From Lepidonotus clava (taxonomy: Eukaryota; Annelida; Polychaeta; Phyllodocida; Polynoidae): a stretch of 64,000 nt of DNA. Position 1 is the stretch's first letter; each line of letters opens with the position of its first letter. The notes beneath the pieces were generated by a model. The model made no database searches. It had not been told where the DNA came from and saw only the letters and a list, made by a program, of their open reading frames with translations. Where the stretch lies: positions 12,366,001 through 12,430,000 of the forward strand of contig OW387133.1 of NCBI GenBank assembly GCA_936440205.1. Direction: 5' to 3'. Shown one piece after another: positions 1-12,041 of the stretch. Both the position numbers and the translations under genes were made by a program.

Positions 1-2058
1 ACCTTTGAATTAAACTTTCTCTTGAACTGTATAGCCTTAGGGCTGGAAGACGTAATTTAATGTCAACAAACTCTGAAATTAGACCTGTTGCGTCTTCAAC
101 AAAGTAGTGCATTTCTCTCTATTGCTTTGTTAACCCGACATGTGTCCCTTAGTATTCACGTTTTTGGGAATCCCTAAAGTCTAGCGTCTTCCTATTTCTG
201 TCGAATAGTGCGGAAAGGAAACCTCTGTCAACACGTATGAACGCCCAGACTTAGCCGATTAACTTAATTCTAATTACACGAGCCGAATTACGTCCATTAC
301 CGCAACACTGCCTAACCGTGGCTTCCGAAGCAATTAGGGGTCGGTGGTACAATTAATACTCGGCAGATACGACTGCAGCGGCCAAACACCCTTTGGGACT
401 GTTTACTATGGAGATGGACTCTCCTGCGGAGCCAAATACCGAATACTTGTATTTGCCATATAGTGGATTGGATACCCACACTATTTGATACTTAATAGCA
501 CATCAAAAAGAGAAACAAAAATGTAAAGCTCGGCCCGATTACATATATATAGATTTATGGTGAAAACGAAACTTAATTTATTTGAGTAAATCAATCAATG
601 TAATCGGTACTCTTTGCAAACGAGGAGCTCCAAGAGCCTGTTACAAATGGCCAAATGAACGTATAGAACTGATAAGAAATCTGTGGTAGGACTTCAGAGT
701 GTGGGCTCGCCTTACTTGAGATCTTAAGGTTAGGTTTCCTCCGGCCCATGGGGGCCTCCCGCCGTGCTTCTCTCTGATAGGTCTCATTTTCTAATTCCCG
801 GAATTAGACCTAATCTATCAGGTTTCGTTGCTTAAATTGGACACCTACTAATTATTTGGTCCCAAATTGAAAGCTAGATGAAAAATCTGTTAAATTATGC
901 ACAACACCTCTACGATTACACTCAACACTTGTACAAAGATGCTTTTTTTTACGAGAGAGACATTCCTTCCGTCCAAGATAAAGGCTTTTGCTCCTTATCA
1001 CCTTCAGAATGTATCAATCATAAAAGGCAAACAATCGAAGTCGAAATATTCCATCAGAAACATGGGAGTAACCACAATGCACTTTAACATGTTGACGAAC
1101 ATTTAACCTTTCAAAACATATTAATGAACACTAGGTCAAAAAATCAGCCGCAAACATGTTGTAACTGTTGTGAAGAATGATTTGATGGCATAATGTTCAT
1201 GGGCAAAAGTACCAGAGAACCATATTGTTAGTGTAGAAACTGACCCCTTGCTTCTGGAGCACGCTAGCTGCTAGACGTATTCATGAAGACATCCATAGAT
1301 TTTGTCGGGCAGACTACACATGTTGTGGTCCAGCGGGCGTTGACCCCAACGAGCTGAAGCCTCTCGGGTTAACCACCTGTCGGCCAGGTGACAAACTAAA
1401 GCCCCCCAGGTGTGGCCCAAGGTCACCCACCTGACACGGCCTAAGCCGGGCCCGGGCCCACTGAGTCCTTGTTACAGCCCTTCTCACGACTCGTTTTGTG
1501 ATAAACATAAATCCAGCGGGTAACTGGCGAAATCATGCTCCAGACAAGCAGAGATGTGGAATTGTCCTAATTCCTTCTTAGTGATAAGAATGTCAATGAC
1601 ATAAAGTTTTGATTAGTCGTGGCTTTATCTGTGGCCTGCAGCGTCAGACCGCTGCCTTCAGGGATAGGAAGGTATTCCTCATTTCCTGATGTTATAATTG
1701 GACTTTTTACGCACATATATGACACCTGAAGAGATATTTATAGGCCTTTGCTTGTGTAGCTACAGTATTACCCGGGGGTGTTCATTCTGTGTTTATGTAA
1801 AGGACAATATGTGGAAAAGGTGAAAGTGGTTGGATTACAAATACGAAACACAACCAAATCTTTCTTTACTATACATAGGATAACAGATGGGACAAGTAGA
1901 TAAAAAAAGAGAACCATAGTAGGAACGGCGAGAGACAAAATGTTAAATGGGGCAAGGAAGGCAAAAGTAACAAAGTAGACATCTGACAGTATTTTATATC
2001 TGCATATATGATTGCCAGTCCAGGATGAAATGTTGTGGCAACCGGACAGACATTCTGG

Positions 2059-2500
2059 ATTGACGGCACCAACCAACAGGCCTGCTACCCATTGACGGCA
2101 CCAACCAACAGGCCTACCACCCATTGACGGCACCTACCAACAGGGCTACTAACTACTGATGGCTTCTACCGACAGGCCTGCTGTACATTGACAGCACCAG
2201 CCAACAGGCCTGCCACCCATTCACGGCACCAACCAACAGGCCTGCTTCCCATTGAAGGCACCAGCCAACAGGCCTGCTTCCCATTGACAGCAATTGCAAA
2301 CAGGCCTGCTTCCCATTGAAGGCACCAGCCAACTGCCTTTGATGGCATCAGCCAACAGGCCTGCTTCCTACTGATGCCACCTACAATATGTGTTACCCAT
2401 TGGTAACACATTCCAAAAGGCCCGCTGGCCATTGACAGCACCAACCAACAGGCCTGCCTCCCGTTGACACCACCTACCAACAGGTCTTTTGCCTATTGGC
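2059..2500. repeat. 32-bp minisatellite, about 12-13 diverged copies
   Basis: The unit reads about ATTGACGGCACCAACCAACA followed by GGCCTGCTACCC (32 bp), repeated head to tail with substitutions and a few truncated or merged copies. Overlapping minus-strand open frames rich in GLLVGAVNG-like repeats are by-products of the array. Confidence 0.9.
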
Positions 2501-5491
2501 CAAGGCTCGCCCACACCCCAACACCAGGTGACGTCGGACAACTGGCAGCAAACCTGTAATATGGGCTGAACAATGCCCATCAGTCAGACCAATCTGGCCC
2601 GGGTTTGTAGCACCATTAGGGCCCCCTCAATGGGCGCTGGTGATGTATAGGGACTGGTACTACTGCCCTACACGTGATTCATTGTCGTTTTACTGCCTGG
2701 GAGACTTCAGGTAAGACAGAACGCGGGTAGTTATGGCCCGCCCCCACCTTCAATTAAAGAAAGGATAAGAAGTAGTATTCATCTTGCCCGGTCTGAGGCA
2801 AGTTGAGAAGCGTTGGATACTCGTTTCTTTGATTCCCACTTTTGGTGCTTTATTGATGGGAATTAACCTACCTCAAATTGATTCGTAAATTGATTGCATC
2901 CAGTGCCAAGGCTGCTATCGAGATATAGAGTAATCAATAAAGATATTTCCACGTTATTTCTACAGATATGTGTGCTCTTATTATAGAAGTGACCATTCAC
3001 AGTGAGAAATATAGCTAGAATAACGTACATTAATCATTTCAACAAAGTATGTCACCGTTTGCGTTGAGGGTGGCATAGACCGTAAGGCCTGACAGACGAT
3101 ACACCACAGGACTTTAACTGATCCCCTAATCCAGTCCCTCTAGTCCCTCCTTGGTTAATGTCTAGACCAACGGATTATCTCAGCCGTCCACCAATAGAAG
3201 GAGCTACCAACGGCCTCGGCCCTTCCGAGAATTAACGAGAACTCATTAGTTGGTTTACAGCTGAATCGAGCTTCTCTGGTAGAGCTCACCACTTGCTCAG
3301 GTCCTGCTGATGGGCTGCTCGTTAGAACGCCACTCCAGCGAGGTTACCTAGACTGCTAGGTTGCCACATTCCTGGTGCTGCTTACGAAATGTATCAATTC
3401 ATAATTCAATATTCTTGCCAGTCTTCCAATTTTTATTTGTGAAGGAAGACAGCACCCCATGTAACCCATGAGTATATTGTCATATAAGTAGCCGACCATC
3501 CGGGAAGGTATACTCTCAGCCCAACCAGACTGGTTGAGGAATGGCGTTTCTCTGCTGTCGTTTCCCTTTGTAAAAATTTTAATTTCTTGTATCAGTTATT
3601 GCTTGCAGTTTTTGTCCTTATAGTCCTCCGACAGCGGCTGTTTGTGTAACACTGATATACCCCCCGATACCCTGCAACACAAATTATATTTTCTGATTAT
3701 CCTGTACAAGTGATATTCAGATAATGAGATACAAGGGGCACGGGTCATCTCACATTCTACCTTCATAAGGATGACGGATGGATGTTTTAACAGGCATACC
3801 AGGTCTTATAAAAGGTCGCTGCGGAGGCATCTGGGAAGTACAACATTCATATACCATTTCCCTGTATATTCGATGCAGTGGTAACAATATATGTCCAGGG
3901 TCCCACCGCGCCTCTCTATGCCTGTACTTTTTTTGTTGACGGGATGATACCTGCTATGGCATAACCCCCCATACGTGACTGCCAATGTGGGAAACAAAGG
4001 CACCCTTGGCTGTGCGTCCAGACAAGTCTATAGATTCTGGCACATTCACCAATCGACAGGGGGAAAGTGTGTGCTTGTAAAGATGTGCGGCCTCACTAGA
4101 TTCTCCGACGTCCTAAAAGCAGTCTCCTTGAAGATAAGGTCTAGCACGGAAAGTGAAACTAATAGGTACTCAAAACATAACAGTCTCTTTAACTGTCTCC
4201 GCACGACACCTCAAACGAAGAACTTTCAAATGAATGATCGATTTACAAAAAGTAGTAGAAATCAAGAGAGAGTGGTACGCCTGTATTTGAATAGGGTGTC
4301 GTCTGGCATCAGTGACACAGTCTGTGCTTCCTTGTTTAAGGTCAAGCATGCAGAAGGAGAGCATGTGCTCATGTTGAGGCAACTTAGCTATAACATGCAC
4401 GGCCTTAACATTGTAAAAAACAGTACCCAACTATGAACACGAATGTACTTTGAGATCCATTTGCAGCAGGGAGTAGTAAAAGGCAGTGTGGCATTGAGGT
4501 GGGTGACATGAAGCATTGCCTGCAGTCCGGCTGGCGACCTAGCTCAGAGACTGTCCACAGAACTGATGCTGGGAGAGAGCGACCTTTGCAGTTGCATGTA
4601 GTGCATTCTGCGTGATCAGGTTACTCGTATTGCAACATCCTCTGGGATTTCTATCTATAAGGTTCTGTTTTGATGTGGTAGTATAACCATTTAAAATCGA
4701 TATCTATTTTATACAAGGGAGTGTTGATTATCCGCATTAGCCATAGACAAGTCCTGAAACAGACAAGGAAACTATGGAAAACCTATAGGCTAAGAAATGC
4801 GTTTCGGCTATTTGAACTTTTTATCAAAATGTTGTAAATTGAAATATAAAAAGGAACGGGGAAAGAATGCATGAGTCCCATCCATATCTCATTGCAGAAC
4901 TTTTTATTTATGTAAATTAGAATGAAACACACACTTTCAGATAAATGACTTCTCCCGCCGTTCGGTGCGACAGTTACAGCTGGCTATCAGTACTGCGCGC
5001 CCCGTTTCCCACCAGTGATGCCAGGCAAAGGGCGGTTGGCCGTCGGTGTAGAGGTGGTCTTTAGGGCCCTTCACCGGGGGCTCAGGCCCCACTCAGACCT
5101 GATAAAACAGGCCGCCCCGCCGCCTATTGCCCGCTGACCGGTCCTAAGTAGAGCATCTCCCACCCGCCCCGGGCGACAAATACACGCGCCCCTCTCGGGC
5201 AGATTGTCGGTGATTCGGGCGAGTGGCGTCTCCCGGCCGCCTGCCCACAACGTCCGTCCCCCGGTTACGGCTGGGGGAGGGCCCTGTTAGGGCGAGATGG
5301 GGCCCGCCCAGTGGTGGAGGGCGGGTAACGTGGGGGAGTATCATCTCGGGTGGAGGCATTCTCCCAGAGAACTGCACTTTGTGACGATAGACCCGACTTT
5401 TAGCTTGATAACAGGCTGCCGGGCTTAAAGTTCTTCATCCTTTATTTCCCAGATCTCCCATCCTTTGCTTCCCCAGAAAATGACTAAAACC

Positions 5492-5700
5492 TATATTCCA
5501 CCAGGCGATTAGGTCTATCTGGAATTTGGCAAATTCTAAATTGTTATTCGAAATATGAGGAAACCCTTGCATGCTACCCACCGTTTGAAAGGAATACTTT
5601 CTAATGATATGTAGCATTTTCATAATTATTCAACCCTTATTGCCGCTGGATAAAATTGGATAATGAAATACAGCTTTGAGTATCAAATATGAAAGTAATG
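5492..5700. mobile_element. short inverted-repeat element, TATTCCAC family, copy 1 (partial)
   Basis: The left end reads TATATTCCACCAGGCGATTA. The body contains GAAAGGAATACTTTCTAATG and ATATGTAGCATTTTCA, resembling the copy near 11.9 kb. No clear right end is seen, so the end coordinate is approximate. Probably an old, truncated MITE. Confidence 0.5.
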
Positions 5701-7014
5701 CTTGAACTGTTTATGTCAGCATGGGAAAGGTTATGGCCACAGCACGTTGGTAAGTGTACCTAGTGTAAAGTAAGTACAATAATACACCGGTGTGGGCTCA
5801 GCAGGGTTAACAGACCGGCCCAGCGTACCGTGGGGGCGGCATCTGCGTCTTGACCCTTTCTCGTCAGCGAGGTAGCCAGCTCGAAGGACGATAGCCGATT
5901 GTCGTGATCCATTGTAGCCAATGCCGTTAATCCTTTCACTGTATACACAACTGACAGTGGAGAGAGAAAAAACACGACCTCCATCCTTCACTGTACTCAT
6001 ACATAACGTAAGGCATGGGGGGCAGGTCGGTATTTTATGGTTAGCTTGTAGCATTCAGATGGACTACATTCTGCTTCTGTGCAGCGCTGAGTGATGTTGA
6101 TAAACTCTACTTCAAAGAACGCTGGAAACAAAATAACAGCTATGTAATAACGAAAATGTTCAAGCAAAAATATCCTAAATACATCCAGTTATTTTGTAGC
6201 ATTCCGACCTAATGCATACCTCTTTCACTATACTACTTACATATACTAGAAAACAAATAAAGTACTTGGAGACGCGTGTTGGCAAATATGTCCAGAAGCA
6301 TATGTAACGTGAGAGCAAAGGACGGTGTATCAGGAAAGGGAGATGGACGAGACTCTTCCCTCTCTCTGCAAAGCGCGATGGGAGCCAAAAGAAAAACATA
6401 CACAAGCAGTAAGAGGATTTGTCACATCAAGGTACTGCAATTCGATTCTCTGTCCGTCTTCCTCTTGCAAGAAGCCAGGTTTCTTTGGTGGTTTACAGAC
6501 ACTGGAGATGTCCCAGGGGAGGGCTGCAGTGTCTACACACTGTGGTACAGCAGGCATGGGAAAAAACAGCGTGTATCTGTGTGTGCTGCGGGCAGTGTGA
6601 GGCCGTCTCACAGGTGTGGTGGCCGGGGTGGTGGTGTGTGGGCGGCGGGCTGTCGTGGATAACGAGCACGCAGCTCCCTTCTCACGGGAGGCGGCAGGTC
6701 AGCTGTATACGGCTACATGCCCCGTGTACATTCCCACCACGGGCTACTCCCCCGACAGGCGAATCTCTGACACACGAACCAAGGATTGTGAGCGTGTCAG
6801 GGCTATGTAGCGTGGGGCTATGGGAATAAAGCCAATATTTTTACACTGCACCACATTAAGAAAGATGTTTTTTCAGAGAACTATATAGATTTCTTGTATC
6901 TAAAAACGTGTATATAATAAACAGAAGACTCCAGGCATATATATCCCCTTTATCTAAAGGAAAGAGAATTCCATACAAAAGAAAATGTCATTGTATTCTA
7001 CAGGCCTATGGGTT

Positions 7015-7222
7015 GTATTCCACAAGCCGATTTAACTACCGATTTCAGAAACCGTCACAATGGAATATTGCCATTTGGTTATCACTAAACATGTTATACC
7101 TCATTAGAAAGGGTTTTCAATGCTCTTTTGATTGATATGTTAGAGTGTGTATTTTGCCATATTACTGGTAAGAAGTAATAAATCACCAATTTACGAAAAG
7201 TCAGAATCGCCTAGTGGAATAC
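7015..7222. mobile_element. short inverted-repeat element, TATTCCAC family, copy 2
   Basis: The left end GTATTCCACAAGCCGATTT is mirrored at the right end by AATCGCCTAGTGGAATAC, leaving about 208 bp with imperfect terminal inverted repeats and no coding potential. Target duplication is not clear. It looks like a non-autonomous DNA transposon (MITE). Confidence 0.6.
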
Positions 7223-10200
7223 AGGCTTATATGGTAGGAGCTTTTCCTTGGTTATGAACCACATTGAAGGTCCCGGCGGTCAGGCTGAAGAGCTTGTTCT
7301 CTGTGACGGTGATGAGGTGCTGTGTATCGTCTAAGCCGGCCCCACCCAGGAGGAACGGACGCCTCCCGTCTCCTACAGGAGGGAGGCCGAATCTGTCCTA
7401 ATCAATCATGGCATGTAGGCGCCAGAGACGGGCGGGGAAAACATCGCTAGCGAAGCCAATCCGACCCGACCTGCCAGCATTACCACCGTCCCGCACAGGA
7501 GGCGGGCGTCTGGATCCGCCGCCCATATCTGTAGCAACACGTCGGTACATGTCTGTGGGTGACTCCCCCATAGAGGCATTGTAACAGAGCGCAGTTCAAA
7601 GGGAGAATCGGGAGATGTGCAGGTTGCCATTATGAATGTGCAAGGGATTGTGAAGCATATACAAGGACCTGAGGGAAATGTGTAATGCGATGATAAAGAA
7701 GTGAGGAATTCGGGTGTAATGAGGAGCTTACCCAAATAGAGAAAATGTAACAGTAAAATACCCTGGGTAACAATCAACTGGGACACAGTGATAAGAGGGA
7801 AGAAACAAAATAGTGGTAGAAAATGTGCAAAGAATCTTTGGAGAAGTCGGCTGTAAAAGAAAGAGAGAATGATGTCCTTTGCTGGCCTTGGTTGGCGGCC
7901 CAACCCGACATCTAAGCCCGCCCCTCCCCTGCCGCCGCCCGCCTTATCCCACACCCTTCTCTGATCTCCCCACCAACGACTGGGGCACGAACAGGACAAG
8001 TCTTCATCAGCAGGGCCGATTGCTGGGACTAAGGATTGTTAGCACTTCTGTGGCGCCACATCCTCTCCCAGGACTGGATTAAGTGTAGGGAATAAGCGCT
8101 TCTCCCACCCAACGCCACTCTCTATTTTGGGAGAGATTTTTGTCTCCCGTTTTTTGACAATTCCTGAACCCACCCCTGTGTGCATCCAACCAAGTAGATA
8201 TACACTTACAAGTCCCTGCTGCTACAGTAAAGTCGCCGAATTGTCAGTCTTTTACTGAAGCCGCCTTTGAATGAATACGTGTTGAAAGTATAGAATATAT
8301 AACACGCAACGACTCGGGCAGCAGATAATGTCCGGACAGCAAAAACACATGAGTCAAAAAGTAAGACGGATAGAGATGCAGTGTGAGTAAAGGAACCGCT
8401 TTAGCAACATTAGCGTCGACACAGACTCAACTAGCTCACTTACAGACCCATCCGTCTTGTAAGTTTTTGTTGACCGCCGCGACCCCCGGAGGACCAGGTG
8501 CCGTGCGCCGTGACGGAGCGGCTGACGGCGCCCGTGACAGTAGCCGTGACGGAGCCCCCGCCGTCACGCAGCGGGCATCCATCTGACGGCCTCCCGGTCC
8601 GCCCTGTGGTGTCGGAGGGGATTGGGTCGGGTCAGTAACGACTTTGGGAGTATACAGAGTCCTGGGGCGCTGTCTGGTGATTATCCCCACTGTGATAATG
8701 GTATTGCAACAGTGACACCCCTAGTAGAGGGCTTTGGTGACTTGCCACGCCCAATTTCCCACAAAGTGGCAGCTAATCTCAATGTAAAATTTAAAAATTG
8801 GGTTTAGAAAATGGGATGTTGCTAAAGGCTAGCGTGTAGTTCAAAAGCACTCAAATATTCATTGATCTATTCCATACAGTTGGTTGATTGCTTATTAGCT
8901 GCTTTACGCCCTAATTAACTGGCAATGCCATATCAAGGGCAGTAATGGTGATCTAATCTATGAGAAGGTAGACTCCCTGTCCCTACACATTTACCAAAGC
9001 AAGGGTTCTTCTACTTCCCATACTGCATAGGCATAGTATAAGAAGGGCATGCCTTTGATATGCCTATAGCAGTATTCCATACAGCAGTGAAATGGGTAGG
9101 AATTGAACCATCGTGATGGATATGAACATCGTGAAAAGCACATAATTGTGACGATGTTTGATTCAATAAAAAAAACTACTATCTAAAATTGAACATCTGA
9201 AGAGGGAATAACAAACAGCTTTACTAAATAGAGCTAGAAAGTACAATTCTTATTTCATGAAAAGAAATGGGCGTTGTTCCCAAGCAGCACAATAGAATTT
9301 GCTCAGATCTAGAGCTCAGAAGTTCAGGCCCAGAGGGGAATCAACCCCGAGTGGGTATAGGGAACGACAGCTCTGTGCTGGCAGGGCCTGAACGTCGATA
9401 GAAATATACATCTTTCCTGGTAAAACACAAAAAACAGTATACCACCGCCTATTATTGTGCACTGGGATTCTTCCCTCAAAATTAAATGTCAGGTGCAATT
9501 CATATTTAAAATCGTCAGTTGACATGGGTACCGATAGCAATATGTTGACGCTGCGTGTCGTAATCCAAGACGGCAGCCACACGTTGAGCCGCACCTCCTA
9601 TCGATTACCTCAATAATCCGCCCGTTCAGGTGTGAGGAGTGGAGCCTTTCTAGACGACAAGTCCTACAAGGTCGTCATATCCCCGTCCATAATATACGAA
9701 CTTACTCACGTTAATCTGCAACAAGAAATGTAACATGAGAGCAGTCGAATAACGCGTTTTGCTGACTCTTTCTGTGTAGAGAGGCAGGGAAACGTTAGCT
9801 GGGGTGCGGGGGAGGGGGAGCGAGTCGAGGGGGAATTGATATTGTTGGCGAAAATTAGGCGTTACGGCTAGCCATTGATCCGCACCGAGTGAGTTAATTA
9901 ACGCTGCTATCTGCTGCTAACAACTCGGACGAGCTCGGAGCTGCTCACAAAGACGACTCGTATTTAGAGTCAGCTGGGGTTAAAAGACGTCGCTGGGAAG
10001 AATTTTGCCGCCTTTTATATAGTTTAATTCGCATGTTGTATGGAAGGAGTAATTTGAGATACGGTTTGATAACGACATTTTTGTGCACAATATATCTGTA
10101 ATTTCCTGCAGGTCGCCAGTGTTTGGTAAACCAGATTAATACCACCCGCCTTCATGTTTAAAATGAAGATGTACAGGGAATGCTGATTTTGATTACATGA

Positions 10201-11842
10201 AAGAATGTCCCCATGAACATAAAGCATTAGTTATACAATGAAGGGTAAGTGTTATCAGGTCGCTGAATACAGAGAAAAGCTCTAAATGAACTTGATGCGC
10301 ATAATTACATCCATCCTCGTAAGAAAAACTGCATTATAGGGATGTCATTAATTTGCAGAAGCCACCTTTACTGATATTGGAGTGGGTACATTTCTAATGA
10401 AGGACCTGTCGTCTTTCTAACTTTTATATCAGTCACACTGATTCTCCTCTACAAGAAAGACAGCTTGGCCGAGTGCTAATTACATGTCCCATTAGAATGA
10501 CGACTTCAATAGCAATGGGAACTTCTAATTCTACAGCGGGTTTTGTAACACAAAACAAATTTAGTAATTCACAGGGGACTACGTAATATACTCTTTAGTT
10601 ACCAGCAAATTATCCTATACCGTATACCAAGTGAGATTTGAACGCGAGTTCAACATATTTGTGAGTCTTTTATGTTTTTTTCAAAAACAAAAATAACGTT
10701 TTCGGCTGCCTCTGATTCGTCCTTTCCCACCGAGTGCTATAACCTCAGGCTGATTCCATCATAGATGACGTGGGAAACGGGGATGATCTGAGTCCACGAT
10801 CCTACGATATTGCAAACCCAGCACATTTGATTCTACCCCAGATATTGGATCCCTTACAGATCAGAAGGACACAACGCCCGAATCTCCCCACCATCTCCAT
10901 GTCCCTACAGTGTTATCTGTCCACTTATCATGAACGGCCTCTACGTTTCCCCACATTGCAGTCATGTTTGTCGGTTCACGTTGCTGTCGGGTTAGCTGTA
11001 CTATATACCACACCCATGTTAAAGTGCCTGGCGGCGTTCCAACACAGCCCGCTTTGTATAGGTAGCCCTATAGGCTCGGGCCATTAAAGTTGGGGAAAAA
11101 AAGAAGCTAAAGCCTTTTTTTGTGTGAAGCTATCGGGGCGGTGTTATGTTAGTGTTTGTCCATTGTCACGCTATAATGTTAGCAGCACGGCAGGGGCGGG
11201 GTACTATATAGTGTTCACCGGTATGTGGAATGTGCGACTTGTTTGACTTTGCCATAACCTACATAGTCGGGGCTTAGGGGAGGAGGGTCCGGCGGGGCGG
11301 GGGCCACCCTCCCAAGGGGGTCGGGGCGGCCCTGACGTGGGCTCGGGGAATTCTAATGTGATTTACCGCCACTCGTCTGAGCCGTTTGTGCACGCAGCCG
11401 AGAAGTCGCCAGTTCTGAAACAACAGGCCGATGCAATATCATCTGACGCAAAGTGAAACGTGTTCATTGAGGCTGGCGTACACTCGCGCCTTGCATACAG
11501 GCGGGAGAGGGCCGACCGCCCCAGTCAGCCGTGGTGCAGGAGGCAGGAAATACTTAGCATAATATCTCATGGTATACGGCCTTGATGGAGGGCTGGTCGC
11601 TACAGTGGGACTGGGAGGTAAAAACGAGGCAATGAATTGCTGCTCGCGCAATAATGTTACATCCCCGGCCAGCCCCGTCGATGAAGAGAGATCGATATGA
11701 AACACCGGCATACATTTACATAATGGCCTGTACGGGGACGGGAGGAGGGGCGGGGTGGGGTGTTTGAGGGTGGGGGTGGTCCCCGCGTATCATGATCGTG
11801 TTTAACACATGACTGTCACCTGGCCGGCTGCAGCCTTCAGGC

Positions 11843-12041
11843 TATATTCCACCATCCGACTTTACTCTCGATTTTGAAAATCGCTAGAATGAATAAGCAC
11901 CAATCATAGACCTGTTGGATATCGTTAGAAAGGATTTTTGATTATCTTTCAGATGGTATGTAGCATGGTGAGGTTCTTCATTTTCTAACAAAACTTAAAA
12001 TTTATCAAATACCTAGGAGTCAAAATCGCCCCGTGGATTAT
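11843..12041. mobile_element. short inverted-repeat element, TATTCCAC family, copy 3
   Basis: The left end TATATTCCACCATCCGACTTT and the right end AGTCAAAATCGCCCCGTGG match the other copies in order and spacing. The interior GTTAGAAAGG and GGTATGTAGCAT are shared with the copies at 5.5 and 7.0 kb. About 199 bp, non-coding, old. Confidence 0.6.

Noticed and set aside
2166-2580. Minus-strand frames with GLLVGAVNG-type repeats
   Set aside because: Produced by the 32-bp minisatellite.
3975-4436. 153-codon plus-strand open frame
   Set aside because: No known motif, no signal peptide and no splice or codon pattern support; an overlapping frame is open on the other strand. Length is within chance for this composition and window size.
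7406-7999. 197-codon minus-strand open frame
   Set aside because: It spans a GC-rich to AT-rich boundary with no recognisable domain or homology; open by composition.
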